DNA of 64,000 bases from Streptomyces sp. Y2F8-2 (GCF_014905555.1 NZ_BNGS01000005.1:496001-560000); one strand, 5' to 3'. Counted from the first letter of the stretch, positions 46,483 to 55,499 are shown. Made by a program: numbers and translations. The notes: a model not told the origin generated them from the sequence alone.

Positions 46483-48273
46483 TCAACGCACCGGCCGGCT
46501 CGCGTGCTGCGCCGCCAGCCGAACCGGTGCGTTCCGGGCGCCGTACCCCCGGTAGCCGCCGTCCCGTTGGACCAGTTCGAAGAAGACGCGGCCTACGGTG
46601 TGCGTGTAGCAGTGCAGGAAGGCGCCGTCCGCGTCACGGTCGTAGAGGATGCCGAGGTCGCGGTACGTCTCCAGCTCGCCGTCGGTCAAGTCGTACTGGG
46701 CGGCCAGGTCGTCGTAGTAGTTGGCGGGCACCTCGAGGAGCCGGCCGCCCGCCTCGCGGAAGCGGCGGGCCGCCGCGACCACGTCTTCGGTGGCGAGCGC
46801 GATGTGCTGGGCTCGGGCGCCGTCGTCGGTCGGGGCGGGCCCGATGCTCAGGGCGATGCGCACGCTGCCGTCGGCGTCGGTGACCGCGCGGCTGCGGTGC
46901 AGTCCGTAGGGGTCGGCCACGTCGACGCTTTCCTGGGCGTGCAGCCCGAGCACGCTGCGGTGGAAGAGGGCCGCCTCGTCGAACTGGTGCCAGGGCTGGG
47001 TGAGGGCGAGATGGTCGACGCGGTCGATGCCGCAGGCCCGGGCCTTGTGCGGGACGTCCTCGAAGTCCTCACGCCAGTCGGGGAGTCGGGATCGTCCGGT
47101 GGCGCAGAAGAACAGCTCCGTGCCGTCGGGCGCGGACACCGCCTCCAGCGGCGCGTCCTGCGGGGCGCGCCGGCGTGGCAGGACCGGGGCGAGCAGTGCC
47201 TCGGCGCGCCGGGCGGCTCCTTCCGGGTCCGGGGACTCCAGGCCGATGGCGGCGAGGGCGGTGCCGTCACGACGTGCGGCCGGGCCGGTGTTGACGAGGA
47301 CGCGGGCAGCGCCCTGCTCCCACAGGTCCACGGGTTTCGTCCGGTGCCGGGCCGTGCGGGCGAACCCGAGCGCGCCGAGGACCGCGGAGACCGGATCGAC
47401 GTCCGGGGTGACGAGTTCCACGAAGGCGACACCGGTCGGCACCACGGGCGGGGGCGGGGCCGCGAGTCCGGTCGCCTCCTGGAGGACGAGCAGCGAACGG
47501 CGGGCGTCCACGGCGGTGGGGGCGGCCTCGGCCTGGCGGAAGACGTCGTTGAAGACCTCCAGGGACAGCGGGCCGGTGTAGCCGGCGCGCACCACATGGG
47601 TGAGGAGCCCGGCGAGGTCGAAGCCGCCCTGACCGGGGAAGCAGCGGTAGTGGCGGCTCCACTGCAGGACGTCCATCGCCATCAGCGGGGCGTCGGCCAG
47701 TTGCAGGAAGAAGATCTTCTCGCCGGGGATGTCCTCGATGCCCTTGGGGTCACTGCCCCGGGCGAGGATGTGGAAGCTGTCCAGACAGACGCCGAGCGCC
47801 GGGTGGTCCGCGGCCTCGACGACGCGCCACGCGTGGTCGTACGTGCTCACGTGCCGGCCCCAGGCCAGTGCCTCGTAGGCGATGCGGATCCCGAACTCCT
47901 GGGCGAGGTCGGCCAGTCGGCGCAGATGCCAGGCGGCGAGAGCGTCGTCGTCCTCGGCGTGCGGGGAGACGCTGGAGCAGACCAGGACCGTGTCCGCGCC
48001 GAGCCGGTTCATCAGCTGGAACTTGTGGCGGGCCCGGCGCAGATTGCGCTCGAACTCCTCCGCCGGTACGGCCTCGATGTCCCGCATGGGCTGGTAGAGG
48101 TCGATGCTCAGGCCGAGGTCGGCGCAGCGGGCCCGGATCTCCTCGGGGCGCAGCGGGCTGGCGAGCAGGTCGTTCTCGAAGATCTCGATCCCGTCGAACC
48201 CGGCGCGGGCCGCGGCGGTGAGCTTCTCGGTGAGGGATCCGCCGATCGAGACGGTGGCGATGGAGGTACGCAC
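46483..48273 (-). CDS. quiC: 3-dehydroshikimate dehydratase fused to HPPD-like domain
   Basis: A 596-residue bifunctional-looking protein. Residues ~1-270 form a xylose-isomerase-like TIM barrel (MRTSIATVSIGGSL..., GFDGIEIFEND, VCLDSFHIL, SLEVFNDVFRQ) typical of 3-dehydroshikimate dehydratase, which makes protocatechuate. Residues ~285-590 contain two vicinal-oxygen-chelate repeats like 4-hydroxyphenylpyruvate dioxygenase, with possible metal ligands in VDHLALTQ and VFFELVQRDGG. In characterised homologues the C-terminal part has no proven dioxygenase role. It is coupled with shikimate dehydrogenase upstream (13 bases), giving quinate/shikimate to protocatechuate. Confidence 0.9.
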   Translation of the reverse strand: MRTSIATVSIGGSLTEKLTAAARAGFDGIEIFENDLLASPLRPEEIRARCADLGLSIDLYQPMRDIEAVPAEEFERNLRRARHKFQLMNRLGADTVLVCSSVSPHAEDDDALAAWHLRRLADLAQEFGIRIAYEALAWGRHVSTYDHAWRVVEAADHPALGVCLDSFHILARGSDPKGIEDIPGEKIFFLQLADAPLMAMDVLQWSRHYRCFPGQGGFDLAGLLTHVVRAGYTGPLSLEVFNDVFRQAEAAPTAVDARRSLLVLQEATGLAAPPPPVVPTGVAFVELVTPDVDPVSAVLGALGFARTARHRTKPVDLWEQGAARVLVNTGPAARRDGTALAAIGLESPDPEGAARRAEALLAPVLPRRRAPQDAPLEAVSAPDGTELFFCATGRSRLPDWREDFEDVPHKARACGIDRVDHLALTQPWHQFDEAALFHRSVLGLHAQESVDVADPYGLHRSRAVTDADGSVRIALSIGPAPTDDGARAQHIALATEDVVAAARRFREAGGRLLEVPANYYDDLAAQYDLTDGELETYRDLGILYDRDADGAFLHCYTHTVGRVFFELVQRDGGYRGYGARNAPVRLAAQHASRPVR

Positions 48274-48286
48274 CTGGGGTCCTTCC

Positions 48287-49162
48287 CTACTGACGGGCGG
48301 CCGTGGCCCCGGCCAGTTCGGTGATGTCCGTGAGCATGCGCGTGCTGTCCGGTTCCCGCCCGGTGAACAGGCGGAACGCGTCGGCCGCCTGGAAGACGGC
48401 CATGCCGCCGCCGTCGAGCGTGGCGCAGCCGAGCGCGCGGGCGGTGCGCAGCAGTTCGGTCTCCAGCGGGCGGTAGACCACCTCGGCGACCCACAGCCCG
48501 GGGTGGAGCAGCCGGGCCGGGAGCGGCAGCCCGGGGTGGGCGGCCATGCCGGTGGGCGTCGCGTGCACGAGGCCGTCGGCGCCCGTCAGGACCACCGGCA
48601 GCGCGTCGAGGCCGGCTCCGGCCGCGCGCTCGGCGCCGAAGTGCCGGCCCAGGGAGGCGGCGAGGTCGGCGGCGCGCTCGGGCAGGGCGTCGACGACGGT
48701 GACGTGACCGGCGCCGAGCGTCAGCAGGGCGTGCGCGACGGCCGCGCCCGCGCCGCCCGCGCCGAGCTGCACCACGCGGTCCAGTGGGGCGTCGCGCAGC
48801 CCGCGGGCGAAGGAGGCGGCGAAGCCGGTGACGTCGGTGTTGTGGCCGACGGCCCGGCCGTCCTCGAAGACGACGGTGTTCACGGCGCCGAGTGCCTCGG
48901 CCTGGGGGGCGAGCGCGTCGAGGTGCGGGATGACCAGCTGCTTGCACGGGTGGGTGATGTTGAGCCCGTCGAAGCCCAGGTCTCGGGCGGCCCGGACGAG
49001 ATCGCCCACGGCTGCCGGACCGGCTCCGAGACGGTCGAGGTCGATCAGCCGGTACAGGTAGCGCAGGCCCTGCCGGTCGGCCTCCCTCTCGTGCAGGGCG
49101 GGGCTGAGCGAGGGACCGATGCCCGAACCGATGAGACCGACGAGATACGAGTCCTTGGGCAC
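48287..49162 (-). CDS. aroE: Shikimate/quinate dehydrogenase
   Basis: A 291-residue AroE/YdiB-family dehydrogenase. Substrate residues are visible in GPSLSPALHE, the catalytic Lys and Asp in NITHPCKQLV and GHNTDVTG, and the cofactor loop is QLGAGGAGAAVAHALL. Context argues for a catabolic quinate/shikimate enzyme rather than the biosynthetic one: it leads an operon with the dehydroshikimate dehydratase and is divergent from a TetR regulator, with an MHS transporter beyond. NAD or NADP preference is not decided. Confidence 0.9.
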   Translation of the reverse strand: MPKDSYLVGLIGSGIGPSLSPALHEREADRQGLRYLYRLIDLDRLGAGPAAVGDLVRAARDLGFDGLNITHPCKQLVIPHLDALAPQAEALGAVNTVVFEDGRAVGHNTDVTGFAASFARGLRDAPLDRVVQLGAGGAGAAVAHALLTLGAGHVTVVDALPERAADLAASLGRHFGAERAAGAGLDALPVVLTGADGLVHATPTGMAAHPGLPLPARLLHPGLWVAEVVYRPLETELLRTARALGCATLDGGGMAVFQAADAFRLFTGREPDSTRMLTDITELAGATAARQ

Positions 49163-49184
49163 CGGCGTCCTCCTGGCAGCAATG

Positions 49185-49198
49185 TACGAACTAGTACG
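49185..49198. promoter_or_regulatory. Imperfect palindrome, likely TetR operator
   Basis: ACGAACTAGTACGT is symmetric around ACTAGT except for one mismatched pair (ACG-A-ACT/AGT-A-CGT). It lies 22 bases upstream of the shikimate dehydrogenase start, in an A/T-rich patch, facing the TetR gene. Probably the site through which the TetR protein represses the quinate genes. Confidence 0.55.
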
Positions 49199-49319
49199 TT
49201 AGTCATAGCAGCAGCCACGGGCCGGCGGAAGCCCTCCGGGGAGCGGAGGGCTTCCGGGCTTCTACAATCGCGGGCACGCGAACGAGTCAGACAGCCCTCC
49301 CCTCGCCCCAAGGAACCCC

Positions 49320-49985
49320 ATGACCAGCGTCGACGAACCGGCACGACCGAACGGCCGCATCCGCGACGCCGCCCGCACGAAGGCCGAGATCCTCGACGTG
49401 GCCACCCAGGAGTTCGCGCGCGCCGGGTACGACGGGGCGCGGGTCGACGAGATCGCCGCCCGCACGCGTACCACCAAGCGGATGATCTACTACTACTTCG
49501 GCGGCAAGGAGCAGCTGTTCACGGCCGTCCTGGAGCGGGCGTACGGGGTGATCCGCCAGGCCGAGCAGGAGCTGGACGTCGAGCACCTGGACCCGGTCGC
49601 GGCCATCCGCAGGCTCGCCGAGGTCACCTTCGACCACCACGAGCGGCACCCCGACTTCATCCGCCTGGTCAGCATCGAGAACATCCACGGCGCCGAGCAC
49701 ATCGCCGCCTCCGAGGAGCTGGGGACGATCGGCTCGCCGGCCCTGGAGGTGACCGGGCGCATCCTCGCGGCGGGCCGGAAGTCCGGGCTGTTCACGGCCG
49801 ACGTCGACGCCGTCGACCTGCATGCCCTGATCAGTTCGTTCTGCTTCTTCCGGGTCGCCAACCGGCACACCTTCGGCGCCCTGTTCGGCCGGGACCTGGT
49901 CGCCGCCGACCAGCGCGAACACTACCGCCGGATGCTCGGGGACATGGTGATCGCGTACCTGACGGCGGACCGCACGGAGGACTGA
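49320..49985 (+). CDS. TetR-family regulator of the quinate/shikimate genes
   Basis: A 221-residue TetR/AcrR protein. Helix-turn-helix at ~20-65: AEILDVATQEFARAGYDGARVDEIAARTRTT, then KRMIYYYFGGKEQL. The C-terminal ligand domain is unrelated in detail to known ones but of normal length. It lies between the divergent dehydrogenase operon and the transporter, so it probably senses quinate, shikimate or protocatechuate. Its own promoter shares the spacer carrying the ACTAGT-centred palindrome. Confidence 0.88.
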   Translation: MTSVDEPARPNGRIRDAARTKAEILDVATQEFARAGYDGARVDEIAARTRTTKRMIYYYFGGKEQLFTAVLERAYGVIRQAEQELDVEHLDPVAAIRRLAEVTFDHHERHPDFIRLVSIENIHGAEHIAASEELGTIGSPALEVTGRILAAGRKSGLFTADVDAVDLHALISSFCFFRVANRHTFGALFGRDLVAADQREHYRRMLGDMVIAYLTADRTED

Positions 49986-50158
49986 CCGCCGCACCGGCGG
50001 TCCGGGCGCAACCTCTTGACACCGGGGAAACGCGGGCGCAACATCCCACCCACCGCTACTAACTATCCAGTGGGTTAATTAGCCGAATCCGGCGCCTCTC
50101 CCCATCCCGCTCACTCCACCCGTTCGTCTACGGTTGGTGTCCCTCGAAGGAGCCCGTC

Positions 50159-51517
50159 GTGTCCGTCCCCGCCCCGCCCGACGACGCCGCCGCCCCGCCC
50201 GGCCAGCCGAGGAAGGCCGCGACGGCCGCCTGGATCGGCAGCGCCCTGGAGTACTACGACTTCTTCATCTACGGCAGCGCGGCCGCGCTGATCTTCCCGA
50301 AGGTCTTCTTCGACGCCTCCGACCCGGCCACCGCGACCCTGCTGTCGCTGGCCACCTTCGGTGTCGCGTACGCGGCCCGTCCCCTCGGCGCGCTGTTCCT
50401 CGGCCACTACGGCGACCGGGTCGGCCGTAAGAAGATCATGGTGTTCACGCTGGTCCTGATGGGCCTGTCGACGTTCCTCATCGGCTGTCTGCCCACCCGC
50501 GCCGAGGTCGGCAGCCTCGCCCCCGTCCTGCTGGTGCTGTGCCGCGTCCTGCAGGGAATCTCGGCGGCCGGCGAGCAGGCGAGCGCCAGTTCCATGAGCC
50601 TGGAGCACGCGCCCCCGCACCGGCGCGGGTTCTTCACCAGTTTCACGCTCAGCGGCACCCAGGGCGGCCAGCTCATCGCCACGCTCGTCTTCCTGCCGGT
50701 CGCCGCGCTCCCGGAGAGGCAGTTGCTGTCCTGGGGATGGCGCATCCCGTTCTGGCTGAGCGTCGCCGTCGCCGTCGCCGGCTATGTCATCCGCCGCAGG
50801 CTCGCGGAGACACCGGCCTTCGCCCGGCAGGCCGGCGCCGAGGGGCCGGCCCGGCTGCCGCTGGCGGTGCTGCTGCGCGAACACTGGGCGGACGTGCTGC
50901 GGGTGATCGCGGGCGCCCTCATCGCCTCGGTGAGCACCATCTTCACGGTCTGGGCGCTGGCGTACGCGACGAGCGACGCGGTGGGTGTGCCCCGCTCGTC
51001 CATGCTGTGGGTGGGCGCGCTCGCCAACCTCGTCGCCCTTGCCGCGATCCCGCTGTGGGCGGCACTGTCCGACCGCATCGGCCGCCGCCCGGTGTACCTC
51101 ATCGGTGCCGTGGGCAGCGCGGTGACGATGTTCCTGTACCTGTGGGCGATCTCCAGCGGCTCCTACCCGCTGATCCTGCTGACCGGGATCGTCGCCTTCG
51201 GTGTCGTCTACAGCGCCGCGAACGGCGTGTGGCCCTCCTTCTACGGTGAGATGTTCTCCACCCGGGTCCGGATGTCGGGCATGGCGATCGGCACGCAGAT
51301 CGGCTTCGCGGTCGCCGGGTTCGCGGTGACGTTCGCCGCCGAGATCGCCGGCCCGGACGGCACCGACTGGGCGTCGGTGGCCCTGTTCACCGCGGCCCTG
51401 TGCGTCCCGCCGGTCGTGGCCGCGCTCACCGCCCGCGAGACGCACAAGGTGCCGACGGAACGGCTCGGCGAGCGCCCGGCGGGCGAGGCCGCGACCCGGG
51501 AGACGGTCACGGCCTGA
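50159..51517 (+). CDS. MFS transporter, MHS family (shikimate/quinate importer candidate)
   Basis: A 452-residue transporter with 12 predicted membrane segments. WIGSALEYYDFFIYG and GHYGDRVGRKK are signature segments of the metabolite:H+ symporter group, which includes ShiA, KgtP and ProP. GTG 50159 has AAGGAG six bases upstream. The 173-base spacer before it is locally A/T-rich (TAACTATCC...GGTTAATTAG) and may hold a promoter and operator. With quinate catabolic genes next door, uptake of shikimate or quinate is the natural guess. Confidence 0.88.
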   Translation: MSVPAPPDDAAAPPGQPRKAATAAWIGSALEYYDFFIYGSAAALIFPKVFFDASDPATATLLSLATFGVAYAARPLGALFLGHYGDRVGRKKIMVFTLVLMGLSTFLIGCLPTRAEVGSLAPVLLVLCRVLQGISAAGEQASASSMSLEHAPPHRRGFFTSFTLSGTQGGQLIATLVFLPVAALPERQLLSWGWRIPFWLSVAVAVAGYVIRRRLAETPAFARQAGAEGPARLPLAVLLREHWADVLRVIAGALIASVSTIFTVWALAYATSDAVGVPRSSMLWVGALANLVALAAIPLWAALSDRIGRRPVYLIGAVGSAVTMFLYLWAISSGSYPLILLTGIVAFGVVYSAANGVWPSFYGEMFSTRVRMSGMAIGTQIGFAVAGFAVTFAAEIAGPDGTDWASVALFTAALCVPPVVAALTARETHKVPTERLGERPAGEAATRETVTA

Positions 51518-51573
51518 ACCCCGCTCGTCCGAGTCCCCGACCGCGCCGGCGGTTCCGGGACTCGGACGCGCCA

Positions 51574-51597
51574 CGCTCGCCGCTCCTGCGGCGAGCG
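51574..51597 (+). terminator. Probable terminator of the MFS gene
   Basis: CGCTCGCCG (51574-51582) pairs with CGGCGAGCG (51589-51597) around a six-base loop, 57 bases after the stop. No T-tract. Confidence 0.55.
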
Positions 51598-51718
51598 CCC
51601 GCGCACCACCGCACCCCCGCGCCCGCCCCGCCCCGGGCCGCACACCCGTGCGCCCGCCGTCCGAGTGGCCCGCACACCGTGTGACCCGCCCGTCATCCGC
51701 GCACCCTAGCCTGGCCGT

Positions 51719-52582
51719 ATGCCCCGTCGCCCGTCCCGTCGTCCCGTACGTGCCCTCACCCTGGCCGCCTCCCTCCTCGCCACGCGGGCCCGCCCGTCCG
51801 GACCGTCGGCCGAGCCGTCCTGCGCACCCGTACCGGCACCGGCCGGGCGCCCGATCCGGCCCGTGCCCGGACGTGTGCTGCACCTGGTCACCAACGGGCT
51901 GCCGCACCAGCTCACGGGTTACACCCTGCGCACGCAGGCGCTCGCCCGGGCGCAGTCAGAGGCGGGGCTCGATCCGCACGTGGTGACGCGCATCGGATTC
52001 CCGGTCACCCACGGTGTGTTCGACGCTCGCTCGCTGGATCTGCTGGACGGAGTTCCCCAGCACCGGCTCCTGCCCCGGTGGCTGCCGCACGGCGACGGGC
52101 CGCTCCTCGCGCGCAACGCCGAACTGGCGGCGCGGCTCGTCGAGCGACTGCGGCCCTCGGTGCTGCACGCCGCAAGCGACCACGGCAACGGCAGGGTGGC
52201 GCTCGCCCTGCGCGAGACGTACGGGCTGCCCGTGGTCTACGAGGTGCGCACCCTCCCGGCGGAACCCTGGCCGGCGCGGACCCCCGGACGTTCGGGCGCG
52301 GACGAACCGCGCCTCACCCTGCACCCGTCGGAGACGTACTGCCTGCGCGAGGCCGACACCGTGCTGGCTCCGAGCGAGGCGCTGAAGGCCGAGATCGCCG
52401 CGCGCGGGGTGCCCGAGGAGTGGGTACGTGTCGTCCCGGACGTCGTTGATCCCGTCGTCCTTCAGCCCCCGTCCGACGGCAGCGCTCCGCACGCCCGCTT
52501 CGGCATCGTGGCCCGTGACCGCACCTGGTCGCAGATCGCCGCCACGACCCGCGCGGTGTATCAGTCACTCGGTTGCCTGTGA
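51719..52582 (+). CDS. GT4-type glycosyltransferase with internal deletion
   Basis: An intact 287-residue frame, but apparently a shortened gene. Residues ~50-250 match the N-terminal domain of GT4 glycosyltransferases (RVLHLVTNGLPHQLTGYTLR, LHAASDHGNGRVALALRE, ADTVLAPSEALKAEI, WVRVVPDVVDP). After PHARFGI it jumps straight to VARDRTWSQIAATTRAVYQ, which looks like the extreme C-terminus of the same family. The central nucleotide-sugar-binding part with the E-x7-E motif, some 120-150 residues, is absent. It is therefore probably inactive. ATG 51719 is the likely start; the first 45 residues are Arg/Pro-rich. No partner genes are adjacent. Confidence 0.7.
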   Translation: MPRRPSRRPVRALTLAASLLATRARPSGPSAEPSCAPVPAPAGRPIRPVPGRVLHLVTNGLPHQLTGYTLRTQALARAQSEAGLDPHVVTRIGFPVTHGVFDARSLDLLDGVPQHRLLPRWLPHGDGPLLARNAELAARLVERLRPSVLHAASDHGNGRVALALRETYGLPVVYEVRTLPAEPWPARTPGRSGADEPRLTLHPSETYCLREADTVLAPSEALKAEIAARGVPEEWVRVVPDVVDPVVLQPPSDGSAPHARFGIVARDRTWSQIAATTRAVYQSLGCL

Positions 52583-52742
52583 GACGTCGGACTCCGTATC
52601 CGGCGTGCTCGCCCGGCCCGGCATAGAGCGCGGCACCGATCTGTTGGCACAGCTGAGGGATGTGGTGTCGGCGGCACCCTGATCCCCCGAGCGCGGCTCC
52701 CCCAGTGCCGTGGCCCCCCACCAGGCCGCCACCGGAGCAGGA

Positions 52743-53882
52743 ATGAGCGCTGCGACCATCGCTACATCCGCGACCAGGTTCCTCCAGGTCTGGCGCCGGG
52801 CAGCGCCGCATCCGCTCTTCCTGGTCATCCCTCTGGTCTTGATCATCTCCATCCCGGCGGCCGACGCGTTCCTGCCGCCGGACATCCATCTCGCCCCTCT
52901 CCTGGTCGTCGCCACCGCGGTGACCGCCATCGGTGCCGGTCCGCGACCCACGGCGCTCATCGGCGCCCTCGCGGTCCTCGCGCTGATCGCCGCGGGGGCG
53001 GAGCGGCGGACCCTGATCACCGAGAGTGTGCTGGTCGAACTTTCTTCACTCGCCGCGCTCTCCGTCCTCCTGGTCGCCTTCACCCACCTGCGGGACCGGC
53101 ACCATCGGGAACTCGTCAGGGCGCGCGCGGTCTCGGACACCGCTCAGCGCGTCGTCCTGCGCCCGCTGCCGGAGCGGGCCGGGCCGGTGTCCCTCGCCGC
53201 CGAGTACCACAGTGCCGAGGCCGACACCTACATAGGCGGCGACCTCTACGCCGCGGCCCGCACCACCGACTCCACCCGCCTGATCATGGGAGACGTGCGC
53301 GGCAAGGGCCTCGCGTCCATCAGCGACACGGCGATCGTGCTGGGTGCCTTCCGCGCCGCGGCCCACCGGCAGATCCCGCTGACGGAACTGGTCGCCTACG
53401 TCGAGGACGCCGTCCGCTGGGGCCTCGCGGAATTCTCGCAGTGCGAGCCCGACGCCGCCGAACGCTTCGTGACCGCCGTCGTGCTCGACATCCCGGACGA
53501 CGAGCCGGTGGTCCACATGATCAGCTGCGGCCATCCGCCGCCGCTGCTGCTGCGCCGGGCGACCGGGACCGCCACCGCGCTCCATGTGACCGAACCCGCC
53601 CCGCCGCTCGGCCTCGGCGCCATGTCCGACAGCACGTACACGGCGGCGACCTTCCCCTTCCACCAGGGGGACAGGATCCTTCTCTACACCGACGGCGTCA
53701 CCGAGACCCGCGACGGCGAGGGCACGTTCTACCCGCTCGCCGAACGCGTCGTGCGGTGGAACGACCAGGCCCCCGGGCCGCTCCTGAAGGAGATCACCAC
53801 CGACCTCCGGGCTTACGCGGGCGGCCTGCTCAACGACGACATGGCCATGATGCTCGTGCAACGGGGCCCCGGGACCGCCTAG
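52743..53882 (+). CDS. Membrane SpoIIE-type PP2C serine phosphatase
   Basis: A 379-residue protein with about four transmembrane segments in residues 25-115 (FLVIPLVLIISIPAADAF, LIGALAVLALIAAG, LAALSVLLVAF) and a cytoplasmic SpoIIE/PP2C phosphatase domain (~145-375). Metal-binding segments are IGGDLYAA, MGDVRGKGL and LLNDDMAMMLV. Such RsbU-like phosphatases dephosphorylate anti-anti-sigma factors; Streptomyces have many, and the partner here is unknown. ATG 52743 is preferred to an upstream GTG because GGAG lies just before it. Its stop codon shares CTAG with the convergent TetR gene. Confidence 0.9.
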   Translation: MSAATIATSATRFLQVWRRAAPHPLFLVIPLVLIISIPAADAFLPPDIHLAPLLVVATAVTAIGAGPRPTALIGALAVLALIAAGAERRTLITESVLVELSSLAALSVLLVAFTHLRDRHHRELVRARAVSDTAQRVVLRPLPERAGPVSLAAEYHSAEADTYIGGDLYAAARTTDSTRLIMGDVRGKGLASISDTAIVLGAFRAAAHRQIPLTELVAYVEDAVRWGLAEFSQCEPDAAERFVTAVVLDIPDDEPVVHMISCGHPPPLLLRRATGTATALHVTEPAPPLGLGAMSDSTYTAATFPFHQGDRILLYTDGVTETRDGEGTFYPLAERVVRWNDQAPGPLLKEITTDLRAYAGGLLNDDMAMMLVQRGPGTA

Positions 53883-54484
53883 GGCCGCCCAGTGCCGTCG
53901 TCGACGCCCGCGTCGAGCAGCGGTCCGAGTTCCCGCACCACGGTCGTCAGGGCCCGCTCGTCCCGTTCGGCGCGGGCGATCAGCAGGGCACCCTCCAGGG
54001 CGCTGATCATGAGCGTCGCGAGCGGTTCGGCCCGGGCCGCCGGGACTCCCATGCCCGTCAGCGCCTCGGCGACCGGGCGCGTCCAGTGGGCGAACGCCGC
54101 CGCGGCCGCCGCGCGCGTGGAGTCGGTGGACTGTGCACAGTCCACGGCCGCCGCGGCCACCGGGCAGCCGCCCTCGAAGCCGGTTCTGGCGTACTCGTCC
54201 GTCCACTGCCGGACCATCTCGGCGAACAGCCCGCTCGGTGTCGGCTCGGCCATCGAGGCGAGGAAACGGGCGATCCGATTGGCGGCGTACCGGCCGGCCC
54301 ACTCCACCGCCTCGTTGACGAGCTGTTCCTTGCCGCCGGGGAAGTAGTGCTGGAGCGAGCCGCGCGGCGCCCGCGCGTGGGCGGCGACGTCGCGCATGCC
54401 GGTCGCGGTGACGCCGTCGCGCCGGATCAGCTGGGCCGCACTGAAGACCATCCGCTCGCGTGGTCCGCGGTCGGACACCGCCAT
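53879..54484 (-). CDS. TetR-family regulator with twin operators
   Basis: A 201-residue TetR protein: FSAAQLIRRDGVTATGMRDVAAHARAPRGSLQHYFPGGKEQL is the helix-turn-helix, and the C-terminal domain with FEGGCPVAAAAVD resembles the LmrA/YxaF group. It is divergent from a dehydrogenase gene, and the shared spacer carries two near-identical 16-base palindromes, so autoregulation and control of the dehydrogenase are likely. The gene converges with the SpoIIE gene, the two stop codons sharing CTAG (53879-53882). Confidence 0.9.
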   Translation of the reverse strand: MAVSDRGPRERMVFSAAQLIRRDGVTATGMRDVAAHARAPRGSLQHYFPGGKEQLVNEAVEWAGRYAANRIARFLASMAEPTPSGLFAEMVRQWTDEYARTGFEGGCPVAAAAVDCAQSTDSTRAAAAAAFAHWTRPVAEALTGMGVPAARAEPLATLMISALEGALLIARAERDERALTTVVRELGPLLDAGVDDGTGRP

Positions 54485-54518
54485 CGTGACCTCCGTCTCG
54501 ACACTTCGGCACCCACCC

Positions 54519-54561
54519 TATGACCGGTGTCATAGAGCCCGCTACTATGACCGCTGTCATA
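54519..54561. promoter_or_regulatory. Two 16-base palindromic operators
   Basis: TATGACCGGTGTCATA (54519-54534) and TATGACCGCTGTCATA (54546-54561) differ at one position and share arms TATGAC/GTCATA. Their centres are 27 bases apart, in the spacer between TetR and the dehydrogenase. The regular spacing suggests cooperative binding of TetR dimers. Confidence 0.85.
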
Positions 54562-54595
54562 ACTCAGGACGACGCCTCGCAAGGAGGGCGGTCCC

Positions 54596-55480
54596 ATGGA
54601 CGTCGGTTTCATCGGTCTCGGGGTCATGGGTCAGCCGATGGCGCTCCGGCTGGCCCGGGCCGGCACCCCGCTCCTGGTCTGGAACCGCACGGCCGCCCGC
54701 ACCGATCCGCTGCGCGCGGCCGGCGCCGAGGTGGCGGCCGATCCCGCCGAGGTGTTCGCGCGGACGGACGTCGTGATCCTCATGCTCGCCGACGACCTCG
54801 CGATCGACGCCGCCCTGGGCCGCGGCACCCCGGACTTCGCGACCCGCGTCGCCGGACGCATCGTGGTTCACATGGGCACGACGTCGCCCGGATACTCGCG
54901 CGCCCTCGAGGCCGATGTGCGCGCGGCGGGCGGGCGCTATGTCGAGGCACCGGTCTCCGGGTCCCGGGTGCCCGCGGAGAACGGGCAGCTGGTGGCGATG
55001 CTGGCCGGGGACGAGGCTGCCGTGGAGGTCGTACGGCCGCTGCTGGCACCCCTGTGCCGGGAGACGTTCGTCTGCGGCGCCGCGCCGAACGCCCTGCTGA
55101 TGAAGCTGTCGGTCAACCTGTTCCTGATCACGCTGGTGACCGGGCTGTCGGAGGCGTACCACTTCGCGGACCGGCACGGTCTGGACCGGCGGCTCTTCCT
55201 CGACGTCCTGGACGCGGGCCCGATGGCCAGCGGGGTGTCCCGCATGAAGGCGCCGAAGCTGTACGCCCGCGACTTCGCGGTGCAGGCGGCGGCCCACGAC
55301 GTCCTGAAGAACAACCGGCTGATCGCCGAGGCCGCCCGGAAGGCGGGGGTCGCCTCCCCGCTGCTCGACGTCTGCCACGCCCTGTTCGAGGAGACCGTGA
55401 CGCTGGGCCACGGCCACGAGGACATGGTGGCCGTCCTGCGCGCGATCGAGTCACGCACGGACGAGGGCCTCCAGGGCTAG
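54596..55480 (+). CDS. NAD(P)-dependent beta-hydroxyacid dehydrogenase
   Basis: A 294-residue member of the 3-hydroxyisobutyrate dehydrogenase/glyoxylate reductase family. The cofactor fold is VGFIGLGVMGQPMALRLARAG, the substrate loop APVSGSRVPAENGQL, and the catalytic Lys170 is in ALLMKLSVNLFL. AAGGAGGG lies just before the start. It is divergent from a TetR gene and probably its main target. Such TetR/dehydrogenase pairs are common, and members also include imine reductases and detoxifying reductases; the substrate is unknown. Confidence 0.9.
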   Translation: MDVGFIGLGVMGQPMALRLARAGTPLLVWNRTAARTDPLRAAGAEVAADPAEVFARTDVVILMLADDLAIDAALGRGTPDFATRVAGRIVVHMGTTSPGYSRALEADVRAAGGRYVEAPVSGSRVPAENGQLVAMLAGDEAAVEVVRPLLAPLCRETFVCGAAPNALLMKLSVNLFLITLVTGLSEAYHFADRHGLDRRLFLDVLDAGPMASGVSRMKAPKLYARDFAVQAAAHDVLKNNRLIAEAARKAGVASPLLDVCHALFEETVTLGHGHEDMVAVLRAIESRTDEGLQG

Positions 55481-55499
55481 CCCCGGATGCCGTCCCGGG

